Source: Nematostella vectensis (taxonomy: Eukaryota; Cnidaria; Anthozoa; Actiniaria; Edwardsiidae). Taken from it: DNA of 64,000 nt. The translations under genes were made by a program, and so were the position numbers. The notes under the pieces are model-generated. The model worked only from the letters and a program-made list of their open reading frames with translations. It was not told the origin of the DNA and did no database searches. The stretch spans positions 6,903,042 through 6,967,041 of the forward strand of contig NC_064041.1 of the NCBI RefSeq assembly GCF_932526225.1. Direction: 5' to 3'. Below are positions 1 to 11,730 of the stretch, piece after piece; within the stretch, counting starts at the first letter, position 1; every line of letters begins with the position of its first letter.

Positions 1-1480
1 GTAGACGGTGCAGTAGGCGGTAGAGTAGGCGGTGCGCTAGCGCTCGCAACTCGCAAAATGCGATTTCCTTCTCCATGTGGCGAATTCTATTGCTAACTAC
101 ATTCGCCACGGTGGCGAATGCCCGTTTCCTATACTCGTGAATTTTGAATCACGATATTTCCCCTTGAAATCTTATTCCTAATCCGTCAAAATATCGTACT
201 AATGAAAATCGCAAATCGGAAAAACACAGGCCGAGGAATGAATTCTCGTTTTGCGCTGTTTTCTTGTTCCGGGTAGGATAATATTTTCACGAAGAGGATA
301 ATTCTTGAAATCTCCAGTTACTTTTGGTTACCATATTGTACTTAATCTTGCAAAAAAAAAGGATCGGCATATTTCGCGAGATTTTGCGATTTAGGTGCAA
401 AATCATTTTCAATTTCGCAAAAATGTCAAAAACGCATTTCTCCGAGAATTTGATTAAACCTTACAACAACAAAAAACTACTGTAGAAATCATATTGTGCT
501 TGATGCTATCTTCTAACACATTCATATACACTGAAGCTGTGGCACAAAAGTTAAGAATCATAAGTTCTTAATCGTCTTGGTCTTGGTCGTCATTAAAAAA
601 AAAAAAGGAAACAAAACGGAAAGGGTATTGAATTTTGCGATATTAAAGTTCGTAGAAATAGGATTTTGCGGGACTTAAATTTCGCGAAATTAAAGAGACC
701 AATAAGGTATTTTTTATTAAATTGGTCGCTATAGCTTCTCGGTTGTAGCTAATTCCCCATCAGTGTGGCTAATTCCTTTGGCTTAAAAAAAGCCATAGTG
801 GCTCGTGCCCAAAAGATCCTAGCGCACACGGAGTCGTCAACCATTTTGGATCCGAGGCTACCTATATGCCTTTCCCTGGGACCGCGAGTAGCCTCAAATC
901 CAACATTGTGGCCAATTAGTAGATCAAGATTTCCACAAAAATACATGATCTGCCACCTGCAAGCAGGCTAACTAACGGTCTGTACCTGCATTGCTATTTG
1001 TTCTCTGTTCATGCTTTTGTATCCATGTTCGGCTCAGCTGTATTGCAGTGGAAGCGTTTATACCTTGGTGTTCACCATCAATACCAAGTTCTGCCAACCA
1101 AACACACTGAAGTCAGCCCACTGGGACACACAGGTCACAGTTAAAAGATGTAGACTTAGAAAAATCATGTTTTATAATTCGAAAGGCTGACTCAAGAAAG
1201 CATTGCTGAGTTTGCGGTTATGGAGGCTAACTGTGCTTACAGATGACAGTTACGTCCAATTCTCACGGTTTTCCGAATTTCTCAACCAAGAAATAATAGT
1301 CACCTCTATTTAGCAATGCTTTTGGTTGTTTCAATCAGACCCAATCACACAGAGTCCCGTCTGATAAATACTTATGCATAGTCATGTTCTCATTACCTGG
1401 TCGTTTGCCTGGATAGTCATCTAGAGAAGGAACAACATGTAAAGAAGTCTGAAAGAAAAAAGGAATCTCAATTGCGCTAC
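1..1480. other. No gene recognised (left edge)
   Basis: AT-rich sequence with poly-A runs near 350 and 594. Only short ORFs without recognisable domains occur. It lies 3' of the last FPGS exon I can identify, so it may belong to a long FPGS intron; I looked for the next expected exon peptide (a GEHQ-type segment) on the minus strand and did not find it. Confidence 0.4.
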
Positions 1481-1488
1481 TGTAAGCC

Positions 1489-2175
1489 TCACTGTCTGTT
1501 GAGGTAGCAGGGCTCAGATTTATCAAGCGTTGGTATTTTTACATAAATATTCGACAAAGTGTGTGAAAGAAAGTGTGGGTTTGGTCTTTCGCACAGTACT
1601 TCTAGCTCATTGGTAAAAAAGGAACTTGTCAATTTCCTCTTGGCTTGAGGCGAGTTGATTTGAGAATGTTGCAAGTTCATATAGAGACATCGCCAATTGC
1701 TAAAAAAAATCGCTGATACGTCGGCATTCGCCGGGGAGGTCGAAGCTGTGTTTTGTTGAAGAAATCCAGGAACAGGCAACTGACTTTGACTTGTCGGCAC
1801 GACTGTGGTAGTGGCGCTTGGTTGTTCCACACTTGGCTGATCTATTCAAAACGAGAGACACTTCTTGTTGATGCTTCTTACCCGCCGTTTTATACGATTT
1901 CAAGCTCTCGGTTAATTTGTTCCCCCGACAAAGTTTTCCGGGACTCCAGCATCCAGAAGCCTTGAAATTCCTGTTTTTCTCACAGAATGATTGGATATTT
2001 TTGACCTTACACCTTGCTGAATTGACGCTGCAGGTAGGAGGAACTTTCCAATCTCCTTTTGCCGAGAGAAGCTTGTATATATACCAGATTTCGTCGCAAT
2101 GGCAAACGCCTGTGATTTACTGCTAGGAGAGAGCCTAGCATCAGGACTGGTCATTGATGGAGGACCGTGAGCCAC
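1489..2175 (-). pseudogene. Relic of a Crypton/DUF3504-type tyrosine recombinase
   Basis: The minus strand from 2175 encodes a stretch ending NHSVRKTGISRLLDAGVPEN, which contains the HxxR box of tyrosine recombinases in the form typical of Crypton-derived/DUF3504 (ZMYM, QRICH1-like) proteins. Around 1910-1925 the frame shifts and continues as KLTESLKSYKTAGKKHQQ, where the Y of SYK is in the position of the catalytic tyrosine. The usual SGHK histidine is lost at the frameshift. A second shift near 1840 leads to a low-complexity Ser/Thr/Pro-rich tail. At least two frameshifts and no start for the full domain make it a dead fragment. It lies downstream of FPGS exon 8 and is probably inside an intron of that gene. 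Family assignment rests on remembered motif similarity. Confidence 0.55.
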
Positions 2176-2846
2176 AAATTTCTCACAGTACTTCTACATA
2201 GCTTTCAGATTAAGAAGAAATTTGTCAATTTCCTCTTTGTTTGAGGCAAGTTGATTTTCTTTTCCAAGACTTTTCTTGTTGTCATTGCAGTTTTTGTTGC
2301 ACCGTTTCTCATCTTCAGGGTTGTAATAAAATTCTCTATCGCAATGTTCTGAGTAGGAATTAATTCTGCCTTCTAGATTTGGGGACTGTAAAGTTTGTTG
2401 GTTGGACTGCTTTTTTTTTTTTTAGATGAAATCGCGCGATTATTTTCCAAAACAGAAAAATCTCTATGTCTGTATGGGAAATCCCGCCCGGGTTTTAGCC
2501 AATCAGAGCGCATGTACAATCACAGTATTGCTAACATCTTTTAGAATGTCCAATTAAAGAGAAGTAAATAAAAAAAGCTTGGTCAAGCCTGCTATGTAAT
2601 CTCCCTAAAGCCGAGTCGCACACATATTGGGAAGAAAATTACATCTAGAAAAAGGGACGCCCTTGAAAGAACTTGGGCATCTAGTCCAGACCTGGGACTC
2701 GCTTTGCACTCGACATTCTGGCTCGCAAATATCTAGCGCAAAGAGAGTCCAGGTCTGGATTATTGAGCACTTTGAATGAATCTGTTCAGATATGACAGTT
2801 ACTTTCATTGCATGCAGTACTTACATAAACAACAAAAACTCCTAAC

Positions 2847-5800
2847 CTGCAATTCACTAGCTTTTTCAGCAACCACTTGCAAAGCACTTTCATCTTGAGG
2901 TACAGTGAATGCTGGAACATTTGGCTAAAAACAAAGCATCCAAAAACTAGCACTATGGCTAAAAACAAAGCATGCAGATAATAGCACTGTGGCTGAAAAC
3001 AAAGCATGCAGATAATAGCACTGTGGCTGAAAACAAAGCATACAGATACTAGCACTGTGGCTGAAACAAAGCATGCAGATAATAGCACTATGGCTAAAAA
3101 CAAAGCATGCAGATACTAGCACTGTGGCTGAAAACAAAGCTTTACTAACACTATGGAAAACAACTTAGTTCACTTAAAGAATTAAAATCCTCTTATAAAA
3201 AAATCAACCACAAAAACATGATCTACTAATAATTAAAAAAAATGGTGATGATATTGTGAGGTGTAAATGGGAGCACCGTCAAGAAACATTCAGTGATACC
3301 AATGCTTACCTTAAATATCCCAGCCTTGTGCAGAGCAATGCTCTCCAGGGATCCCCCAAGCACCTGTACATGGTCCATTCCAAGTGAGGTCACCCCACAC
3401 ACCACAGGCTTTCTGTGAAGCGATTTTATTATAATAGTAATAATTATTTAGCTCATGTTTTCTTATTTTACATTTTATTTATTACATAACTAAGGAAAGG
3501 TAACTCATAATAGGGAAAAAGGGATGTTAGTTGCAGGAAAACATCAGGGGGAAAATAAAGAGAACTGAGCTTAACTACCCCATTGATTACAAGAGCAGAT
3601 AAGTTTTAGCCAGCTTCGAGAATAAATAAATTGTTGAGTTTATAGACGTAGGGAGATCTTTCCAAATATCAATACCAAGAAAACAAATAGACTGCTTACC
3701 GTTTACCAATATTGGCTCTAGTTCGACAATCTTATGCATTGTTTGGTTGCATATCTGGTGCTGTGACTATGTACACCCGAGGCATATTATTTGAATTTGT
3801 CTTTAAAAATTAGGCCTTTATACATCTACATTTACATTTTTAATCCACAAAGGGGTTGCCATCACTGTGGATATAAATTAACTAGATAAAATTAAAAAAA
3901 ATAATTAATTAAAAAAATAAGTAAATAGATTAATTAATTTATCAACTGTGTAAAAAAGATAAAAAGGTAGAATAAAAAAGATAAAATAAAGTGAAAAGAT
4001 AAAAATCGTTTAAACAGCATTATTGGTATTACTATAATTTTATTTATTTAATACAACAGGTGCATAGATTTGAGAACATGAAGACGATAAACATTATCCA
4101 CTGGCTGGCTGACTCTGTTTCCTTACCATACATTTTAGCAAAAAAAATAATTATTACAATGTGATATGATTTTTTGTTAAGATATTTTGGGTCAGATTTG
4201 GACAAAATTGCCATAGCACTTCACAACATGTTTGCGACTTCTTGACATACAACAAAATAGACATACTGTATTTAATAGATATAATATCTATTAAAGGACA
4301 CATTAGATGCAAGAAAATAATGCATGTTTTTGCTACACACAACAAGAAAGTGGTTCTTATCAAATAGCTCATACATTTTGAAGTAGAAATTTGCAGATAG
4401 TATGCGCACACAGCCAGAACAGATTACAAATCTGTTCATTTAAAAGAATGCTTTTTATTTATTAATCACCTAATGATGTTGGTTGAGTCATAGGCACCCC
4501 CAATTCCTACTTCAAGGATGGCAACATCGACCTAAATGAATTGGAATTAGACTTTTAGTGAAAACATTTAGAAATAAAACATGTTTCATACATAAATACA
4601 AACACACAAGAATACCCAAAGAATACACAAAGCAACCAACATTTTTTTTATCAACTAGAGCTACGTTACTGCTGTTTTTCGTTGCACTTACAGAAGTATA
4701 ATTAAAAATAATTAAATTACAAGCTAGCAGGGGTTTCATTAAATTTCAGAGTAGGCGGTGGAGATTGATAAGTAGGGGGTGGAAGTTATTTTATCTTTTA
4801 GTTCCAAACTTTAAAAAAAAGTAGCCGGCGCTTAGTGGAAAACAGCCGCCGGGGGCCCAATAAAACCCCTGGCTAGGATTATCAACATTATCACTTTACA
4901 ATTGTTCATTTTCAGCAAGTAATATTCAAACACGATCAACGCGTGCTATAAAAAGGGACTTGCCTTAGGTAAGCGTAATAGTGTATTTGGTCATGTGCAG
5001 TGATTGTCTTATGCTTATATATATTATAACAATTTCTTGAATCACTGGGTTGTATTTTTTTCGACGTTTCGGCAATGCTGCCTTCATCAGAATTAACAGT
5101 AAATTATGAGCAAAAACTATACAAATTTAAGTTCCAGTGCGCTTACGGGAGATTGTCTTCGCGTGCGTTCAAACCCTGGCCAGTCCCACATCTAAATTGA
5201 GGCCGCTTGGTGCCAGGGTGTTGTGTTTGATGATAGGCTTGGACCCCGCTTGTTTAGTTTCAGTGTCCATAAGGCCGGCTACCAGCACCGCCACCTTGAC
5301 AGCGTGATTCATTTGATTGAAGTGAGCGGGTACTGGTAGTTCGGCCTTGTTGTTTATCACATTCATCCTATGAACTATCCCCTAGTCTGCGACCTGTCTT
5401 GCCAATGTATACTTTGGTGACACATTTTTTGCACGAGCCTTTCGAGGTGCAGCTTTTATCTGGATTGTCCCTCGTGGTGTTGTTATGGTGGGATCTTGGT
5501 TCACAAATGGACATGTTAGCAATCTCGTCTGCCGCAAGGGTAGGTTCCTACTACTGGATCAGTGTCTGATGGTATGCTGCTGTGAACCAAGATGTCCTTC
5601 AAGTTCCGATCACGTCTGAAGGCGTTCAGAGGGGGTTTATTGAATATTCTTTCATACAGATATCGTTGCATAAGATGGTAAAGTTACGTTCAAGGATGGT
5701 GTGACAAGTGGTGTTCTTTCTTGAGCGGTGTTGTTGCTCTGGCATCCAGATAGTAGATCACCACGATTTTTCATTTTTGCTTGCTCTTGTTATCTTTTCA

Positions 5801-8800
5801 ATATGTCCAGTGGATAACCCCTGGCCGTGAAAAACTCCTCCATACGTGTAGCTTCTTCTTCGAAATCATCTGCGTTACTGCAAATTTTTCGAAGGCGTAA
5901 GAATTGGCTGTAAGGAAAGGATGTCTTGCACTTGGAGTGGTGGGATGAGTCAAAGTTAGGATACTGAGCATGTCCCCTAAATATTCTGTAGGACAGGAGC
6001 AAGCAGAGAGGACAGGGCGTCATGGATTACCCTCTCTATGGATTTTCGGTAGGAGGTGGAATTTCAAAGTGCGGGGATGTTCTACAATTAGGTTAACAGT
6101 TTCTGCTGGTAGTTCGTTAGAGACAACAGATTGCTCGGACGGTTTCTTGATTGTCTAATGTCGCATCTTCTTCTATCTGTTTATTAAAGCGCTCGTCCGG
6201 AAGTTGATGTTCTCCCTCCGCTAATTACAAATCTTTTCTCCAGACTATGAATGCTCCTCCTTCATCTGCTGGTTTAATAACAATATCTTTTTCTTAAAAG
6301 CATATCTTTCTTGAGTGGTGAGATTATGATGGGAAGTTGCTTTATAGAAATCAACTTTGCTAACATCTTTACGCCACTTGTAGATGTAGTGTTCTAGTGC
6401 GGGAAAGCGTCTTGGTTTGAGGGTCCTTTTGCTTTTCTTAGGTTTAAGAGCTGACAGGATATCTTCTGTGTTGTTGATACTGGGATCATTATCCACATTA
6501 TCAGAAATCCCATCTGCGTCTCCTTCTGATGATTTCAGGCTGAAATGCGCTTTCAATCTTAAACGCCTGAAGAACTTCTCCATATCTTCCTTGGTAGTGA
6601 AATAGTCGGTGGTGGGTGTTGTTGGTACGAAGTTAACACCTTTAGCTAAGAGAGATTTTTCATACTCATCAAGTGGGAGGTCATCAGGAATTAGTAACAA
6701 CTAATTAATCAAAAAGTATCACTACTACTGTATCGACTGAGCTACGATCCAATTCTGTTTGGTTATTATCAAGGTTATTGTGCAATCTTCCTATTAGTTG
6801 TCTGAGCTTAGCTGCTTTAGTATTGCATAATGCTGCAAAGAGTTCACTATTGGGCTGGTGGATGGTAGTCGAAATGTGGGCGAAAGACTGTTGGCTGCAT
6901 GCCGTTCTGAGTATGTTGCGAAGGTTGGTTCTCAGGATGGTTAAATCATCTCTTATTCTCCTCATGTTGCAGATTGTCAGTTGGATAAGACGTTTAGAGT
7001 AAGAATATAAGAACCAATTTACTTCTCACAACACCCTGGCGCTGAGCAGCCTCAATTCAGATGTGGGACTACCCATGGTTTGAACGCACGCAGAGACAAA
7101 CTCTCATGCACGTGCATTGGAACTTTTATTTGTTTATTTTTTTTATCATCATAATTTACCGTTAATCCTGATGAAGGCAGTATTTCCGAAACATAGAAAA
7201 AATACAACCTAGTGATTCAGTGATTTTTTTTTGTAGATAATTGACTCCAAACATTTTCTGCCCTTATTGTTCTTACTTGTACATTATTTTGTACTTTTAA
7301 GTTGTTGTATTATACTATGCAGCTTTACTTTTTTGCTAAGTTTCTTTTGGCAGTTTCAGAGCCCTGCACTCAATGAATTCTAGCTGTGAATAACCTAAAC
7401 TTGCGGGAGAGCTTATGAAAAAGGGGGCAGAGCTATCCCTTTTATAGCATGCGTTCATGTTTAAGTTGATTTGTTAAACGTGACAAGCAGAACTTATCAT
7501 CAAGAACAAATGTTTTCACATTTTTTGAGACACTTCTAACCTGTTCATGGAGGAATACATAGAAAGCCATTAATGTAAGAAACCTGAAATAGGCTGGCAT
7601 CTTTTGATTTTCCTCTGTCTGAAAGATACACAAAAACAAGAAAATGTGAATGGAATTTCTCTTGACAGTCCGTGGCATGATATTAAAAAAACATTTTTTA
7701 GCTTTTTTGCTGAAGAAGGGGGGGGGGATTTATCTCAATGACAAAGGGAGGAGGGTAATTTTTTGTTAAATTTGGCTGTCTGGGCATCTTTTTAAAATCT
7801 GCATATAAATTTCTTTTTGTGGGGTTTAAAACCCCTATAGCCTCCCCCTGACAATTATATGTTGGAGCTAAAGACAATGCCAGGTAAAAATTCAATGAAA
7901 TGGGTCGGATGAAAATCAAACTATGCAATGAAGCTTTACCTTTGAAGATTGAAGGTTGTCCCAACACTTAAAAAAATACTTTGCAAACAAATTCTTTGCT
8001 AGAGGTTTTCCATTAATCCTGATTCTCTCTCTGACTTCTATCAAATGTGGGGAGCTAGGAAAAGACAAAACTTCATGAGCATGGAATTGTCAGACAATAC
8101 TGTGTTTCATCCACCTTTTGCAGTTAATCAAAATTAAAGTATATAGCCATTATTTTAAAAAATGCCACTATTGTGAGTACATGTACAGTACCTGTAAAAT
8201 CCAGTTTTAAATCCACAATTCCTCAAAATGCTCTCTGTGAAAGCACATGTAGATCCTTTACCCTTGGTTCCACTGACATGAATCACTGACAACTCATCTA
8301 ATTGTTCCATCTTAAAAGAAATACAAAATTTGAAAAGAGAATTGGGGAGCCTCCTCCTAAGAGTGCAGATTACAATCTCTCAAATTGCATCCCTGCTACC
8401 TAGTAGCTCAAAAATCTAGATCTTAAATGCCAAAGACATCCTGATTTGGGTCCCAGCTTATAAAATACTGTAACGGAAAAAAATTGAAAAAATAACATTA
8501 CATACAGTTTATATTATACAATAACAGTACATTTACTGCAGTAAGAATACAGTAACAAAGAATATCTGATGGGGTCTGGCGTCTAATGTTTTGACTGGAG
8601 GTTATGATTATTACTTTTTTTTACAAATCCTCATGCGCGCCACAGATTCCCCAATATTCTAAAACAAAACATTTCCGAATAAGCCCAAATAAGAGCTGCC
8701 CGGGGTGGACTCTAATAAAACAGACAGGGATGATTTTTGGCAAAATCCATCTTAACCCTAAGGGATAGCACTTTGGATTCAAGAGACCAAATTGGGTGTG

Positions 8801-9800
8801 GTCAAAGAAATTTTTACCCCAAAGAGATAGCAGAATTGGAAGAGAAGGTTAAACTCTTCCTTAGAAATAGCAGTTGGTCGAATTTTATATCCTAAGAGAT
8901 AGCAGAATTGGAAAAATCCCTCAACACCCTTTAAGGGATAGCAGTTGGTCAAAGTTTAATACCCTAAGAGATAGGACAATCATCCCAGTCTCCTGTTCTG
9001 GAGAGTCCCCCCCCTCCCCCCTCCCCCTGGAAGAGCCAGGCATTCCAGGAAGAGCTGGCATTAAATCTATCAAAATTCTCCCTCCCCTCTCCTCTGCATC
9101 CATATTTTTCAAAATGGAGACAGCGAGATAGCGCCTCATGGGTTTTCTCGGATAAAAAATCATCGCCTACTTGTAGACTGGAACCTTTTTAAAGCAATCG
9201 CCCATAAAGTGACTAACATATGTTAAGAGGTCCGAAATAATTTGCTTTTATTCTAGCTCTAGTTGAGCATCAACTTTAAGCTTAAGATGACCACTGGATA
9301 CCCTTGTTGTTAGAGTTTTTAAGTACTGTTATAAATGCCTTTCATGACAGAAAACAAGTGAACAAGTTCCTTGCCAAATGGCGGTGACTTTCATGAAGGG
9401 AAAAAAGTATAACCCCTCGACTATAACTCGACGCCTACTCGTCAGACGTACTCACCGATACACCGGCTCGCTCGACAAACCGTCGCATCTCGACAAGATT
9501 ATCCCTTCTTAATCTGCCACGCTCCTTACGGATCTGAGCTAGAACTTGAGCATTTGTCTGCAGAGTGTTTAGCGCTTTCACGGCATCCTAGTAAATTAAT
9601 GTAAAAACAACTCGGAAATTGCCACCATTCACCCACGTGAAAGTCGAGAATCCAAAACAAATATCGATTTTACAATAATATCAACTCTAACCAACCTCAT
9701 AGCCTCGTTGTTCCGACATGAAAGCTAGCAAACTAGGCGAAATAGTCGTCAAGTTAAGGCAACGTAAGCTTGGATGCCTCAGAATTTTCCTGACAACCAT
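2847..9800 (-). CDS. FPGS: Folylpolyglutamate synthase, 5' eight exons (partial)
   Basis: FPGS adds glutamates to folates to retain them in cytosol and mitochondria. Exons (minus, in order): 9800-9696, 9587-9456, 8310-8192, 8054-7940, 7618-7541, 4531-4470, 3412-3310, 2924-2847. All have GT/AG ends and their phases join exactly, giving 264 codons. Exon 3 carries the P-loop SGTKGKGST (about residues 92-100), exon 4 [14 protein letters not shown], exon 5 [13 protein letters not shown], exon 6 [12 protein letters not shown], exon 7 GMDH and HKAGIFK, exon 8 [10 protein letters not shown]; this is the order in vertebrate FPGS. The human protein is more than twice this length, so the C-terminal half lies beyond the window's left edge. 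The first ATG (9800) opens a 27-residue leader rich in Arg, Ser and Leu with no acidic residue; a second in-frame ATG (9719) would give a cytosolic form. Introns contain a Penelope-like element and a minisatellite. Confidence 0.93.
2924..3140. repeat. 34-bp minisatellite, about 6 copies, at FPGS exon 8 acceptor
   Basis: A 34-bp unit is repeated about 6.3 times, with a few substitutions between copies and one copy one base short. On the minus (FPGS sense) strand each unit contains TTTGTTTTCAG or TTTGTTTTTAG, i.e. a pyrimidine tract plus AG. The last unit provides the real 3' splice site of exon 8, whose first base is 2924. Confidence 0.9.
3413..4469 (-). other. FPGS intron 6
   Basis: AT-rich sequence between FPGS exons 6 and 7 with A/T-only stretches (about 3880-4060). 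No embedded gene or recognisable element. ORFs here are short and without domains. Confidence 0.6.
5038..7219 (-). mobile_element. Penelope-like retroelement, internally deleted, inverted terminal repeats
   Basis: On the minus strand, fragments occur in Penelope-like order: an N-terminal part (6965-6245) with KGVNFVPT, a stretch [10 protein letters not shown] near 6030-6060, a post-RT segment [15 protein letters not shown] (5790-6023), and a GIY-YIG-type piece with [12 protein letters not shown] around 5395-5440, followed by FNQMNHAVK and LAPSGLNLD. The RT core between the LPKIH region and FPYSQ is missing and several stops and frameshifts are present, so it is inactive. About 190 bp at 5038-5225 are repeated in inverted orientation at 7027-7219 (shared inner end CACAACACCCTGGC, shared outer part TCACTxGGTTGTATTTTTT). 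The left arm overlaps the coding end of the endonuclease. The element sits in FPGS intron 5. Confidence 0.8.
8740..9012. repeat. Dispersed repeat with GGGATAGCA motifs, copy 1
   Basis: Contains five to six degenerate internal repeats of the type CCCTAAGAGATAGCAG followed by TTGGTC or AATTGG. A diverged second copy lies at 10800-11055. Both end near a TTCTGGAGA / TTTTGGAGA sequence followed by C-rich DNA. No coding capacity; superfamily unknown. It is in FPGS intron 2. Confidence 0.6.
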
Positions 9801-9850
9801 AAACTTTTGAACTTTGGGCCCCTACTTTGTAGCTTACAGGCTGATTACCA

Positions 9851-9968
9851 AATGTAAATGGAGGATGGGAGACTTGGGCGGGGAAGTTAAAATTACCACA
9901 GGTAGCCTGTTTTGTGTGTGTGTGTTGTTTGCGTCATAAAGCTATCCGATTCCACCACATTGGATTGA

Positions 9969-10038
<70 letters not shown>

Positions 10039-10480
10039 ACAGACAAAACCAATGGGAAACAAAACAATAGAACGAGAATACAATAGAACAATGAGTTAAT
10101 CAAGCCGGTCCCGTTACGACCGGACTTCTACACTTCTGGTTCCACTCCCACCACCGGGCACAAGAACAATCAGTAATGTAAATGGCGGATGGGAGACTTG
10201 GGCGAGGAAGTTAAAATTACCACAGGTAGCCTGTTTTGTGTGTGTGTGTTGTTTGCGTCATGAAGCTATCCGATTCCACCACATTGGATTGATGCACCCC
10301 CACCCCCCCCCCCCCCCCCCCCCCCCAGACAAAACCAATGGGAAACAAAACAATAAAACGGGAATACAATAGAACAATGAGTTAATCAAGCCGGTCCCGT
10401 TACGACAGGACTTCTACACTTCTGATTGGTTTGCTTGAAAAGCTCCTCCCACCCCCGGGCACAAGAACAATCAGTTTTTG
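9851..10480. repeat. Tandem duplication of about 330 bp upstream of FPGS, with poly-C tracts
   Basis: Two direct copies, about 9851-10176 and 10177-10480, share GGGAGACTTGGGCG, CACAGGTAGCCTG, a (GT)n run, CATTGGATTGATG, a poly-C tract, and CAAGCCGGTCCCGTTACGA. Copy 1 has 68 uninterrupted C residues (9971-10038). Copy 2 has a shorter tract broken by one A (about 10297-10326). The block starts about 50 bp upstream of the first FPGS ATG, so it probably overlaps the 5' UTR or promoter of that gene. Confidence 0.85.
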
Positions 10481-11730
10481 TAAATTAATTGTTTAATGCG
10501 CCAACATGTCTGAACTATTGGTCTGAGTCGGAGGCTGATGGGGAAGACTACAAGTCAGAGTGACAGAGAAGTTCACGACGGAAAAAAGTCTGAATTTGCA
10601 CCTAGCGCAGGAATATCCGGGCAAACGCGAATATTACCCTTGTCTAAACGCGTCTTTCCCTGTGAGGATATCCCTAATCTTACACCAGTCTCACACGGGC
10701 GATAATATACACAATTTGCACGGTTTCCCGCCGTAGATTATTTGGAACATACTTGAGAATTACCGATGGGGGTTGAGGGGGGGGGAGGGGGGAGGGTCCG
10801 ATATAAAAATAGACTCGGGTGGTCGTCGACAAAATCAACTTTAACCATAAGGGATAGCGCTTTGGGTGTGGTCAACAACTCGTACTCCTTAGGCAAATTG
10901 GGTGTGGTCGAAGGAACTTTTAACCCTAAGGGGAAGAAGAATCGGAAAATTCCTTAAACACCCGTTAAGATAGCAGTTGGTCTTAAAAGCCCTAAAATAC
11001 CCTAAAAGATAAAATATAGCCCATTCACTCCGGGCTTCCTTTTTGGAGAATCCTCCCCCTCATGCTTCTGCGTATACCAGTGGCTTGCGCCTTGCGGCGG
11101 TGCAGACAGGTGATAACACATGAAACCTATGCATGAATGAAACCTGTGTAAGTCCCACGTTTGCCTATGGGTGAGTACTTGCGTCTACTTGAGTTCTAAC
11201 TGTGTCTTAAGCGACTACAGTATTCGCAACCGGAGACTGGGTTCTTCCGCGGTGGGAACTCGCGCAAATCATAATATTCACCGGGTTTGCAAGAGGATAA
11301 TCCGCGTAAGCCCGCGTTTTTATCGTGTCGCGCTCAAGTATTCGCAGGAGCTTATAGGTAGGGGCAATCAACTTTCCCACATTCTGATATTATAGTGTCA
11401 CAGTATAAATGTAGACGCACACTGATTAGACAATCTAATGACTCTTAACTGTAATTTGTGCATGCAGCCTCGTCGCCAACGTCATGCGTAGCTAATTTGC
11501 CTGTTCGTGCGCGCGATTTAAAAAAGTCTGCTCAATGAAGACGCTGTGGCACTAACAAAAAATGGCCTTTTAAGAGCCCCTGGCAAGAGACAAAAAGGGT
11601 CTTTATTTAAATGTCAATTTTACCAGGGAACAATTTGTTCTTAAACTACAATTATTATAGAGAAGATTGCTGGATTGCATCTTTAGTCTAATAATAAACA
11701 GGTAGCAATACTGCCTTAAAAAAAAAAAGA
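10481..11730. other. Intergenic, no gene recognised; diverged dispersed repeat at 10800-11055
   Basis: Between FPGS upstream DNA and the GPCR minisatellite. Apart from the second copy of the GGGATAGC-type repeat I see nothing that can be assigned. The G-rich run near 10770-10795 separates the repeat from a stretch rich in CG dinucleotides. Confidence 0.5.

Noticed and set aside
2786..3137. Minus ORFs of 105 and 70 codons with ACFVFSHSA repeats
   Set aside because: Frames over the 34-bp minisatellite that are not in phase with FPGS exon 8.
9914..10099. Polyproline ORF
   Set aside because: It is the translation of a 68-base C homopolymer.
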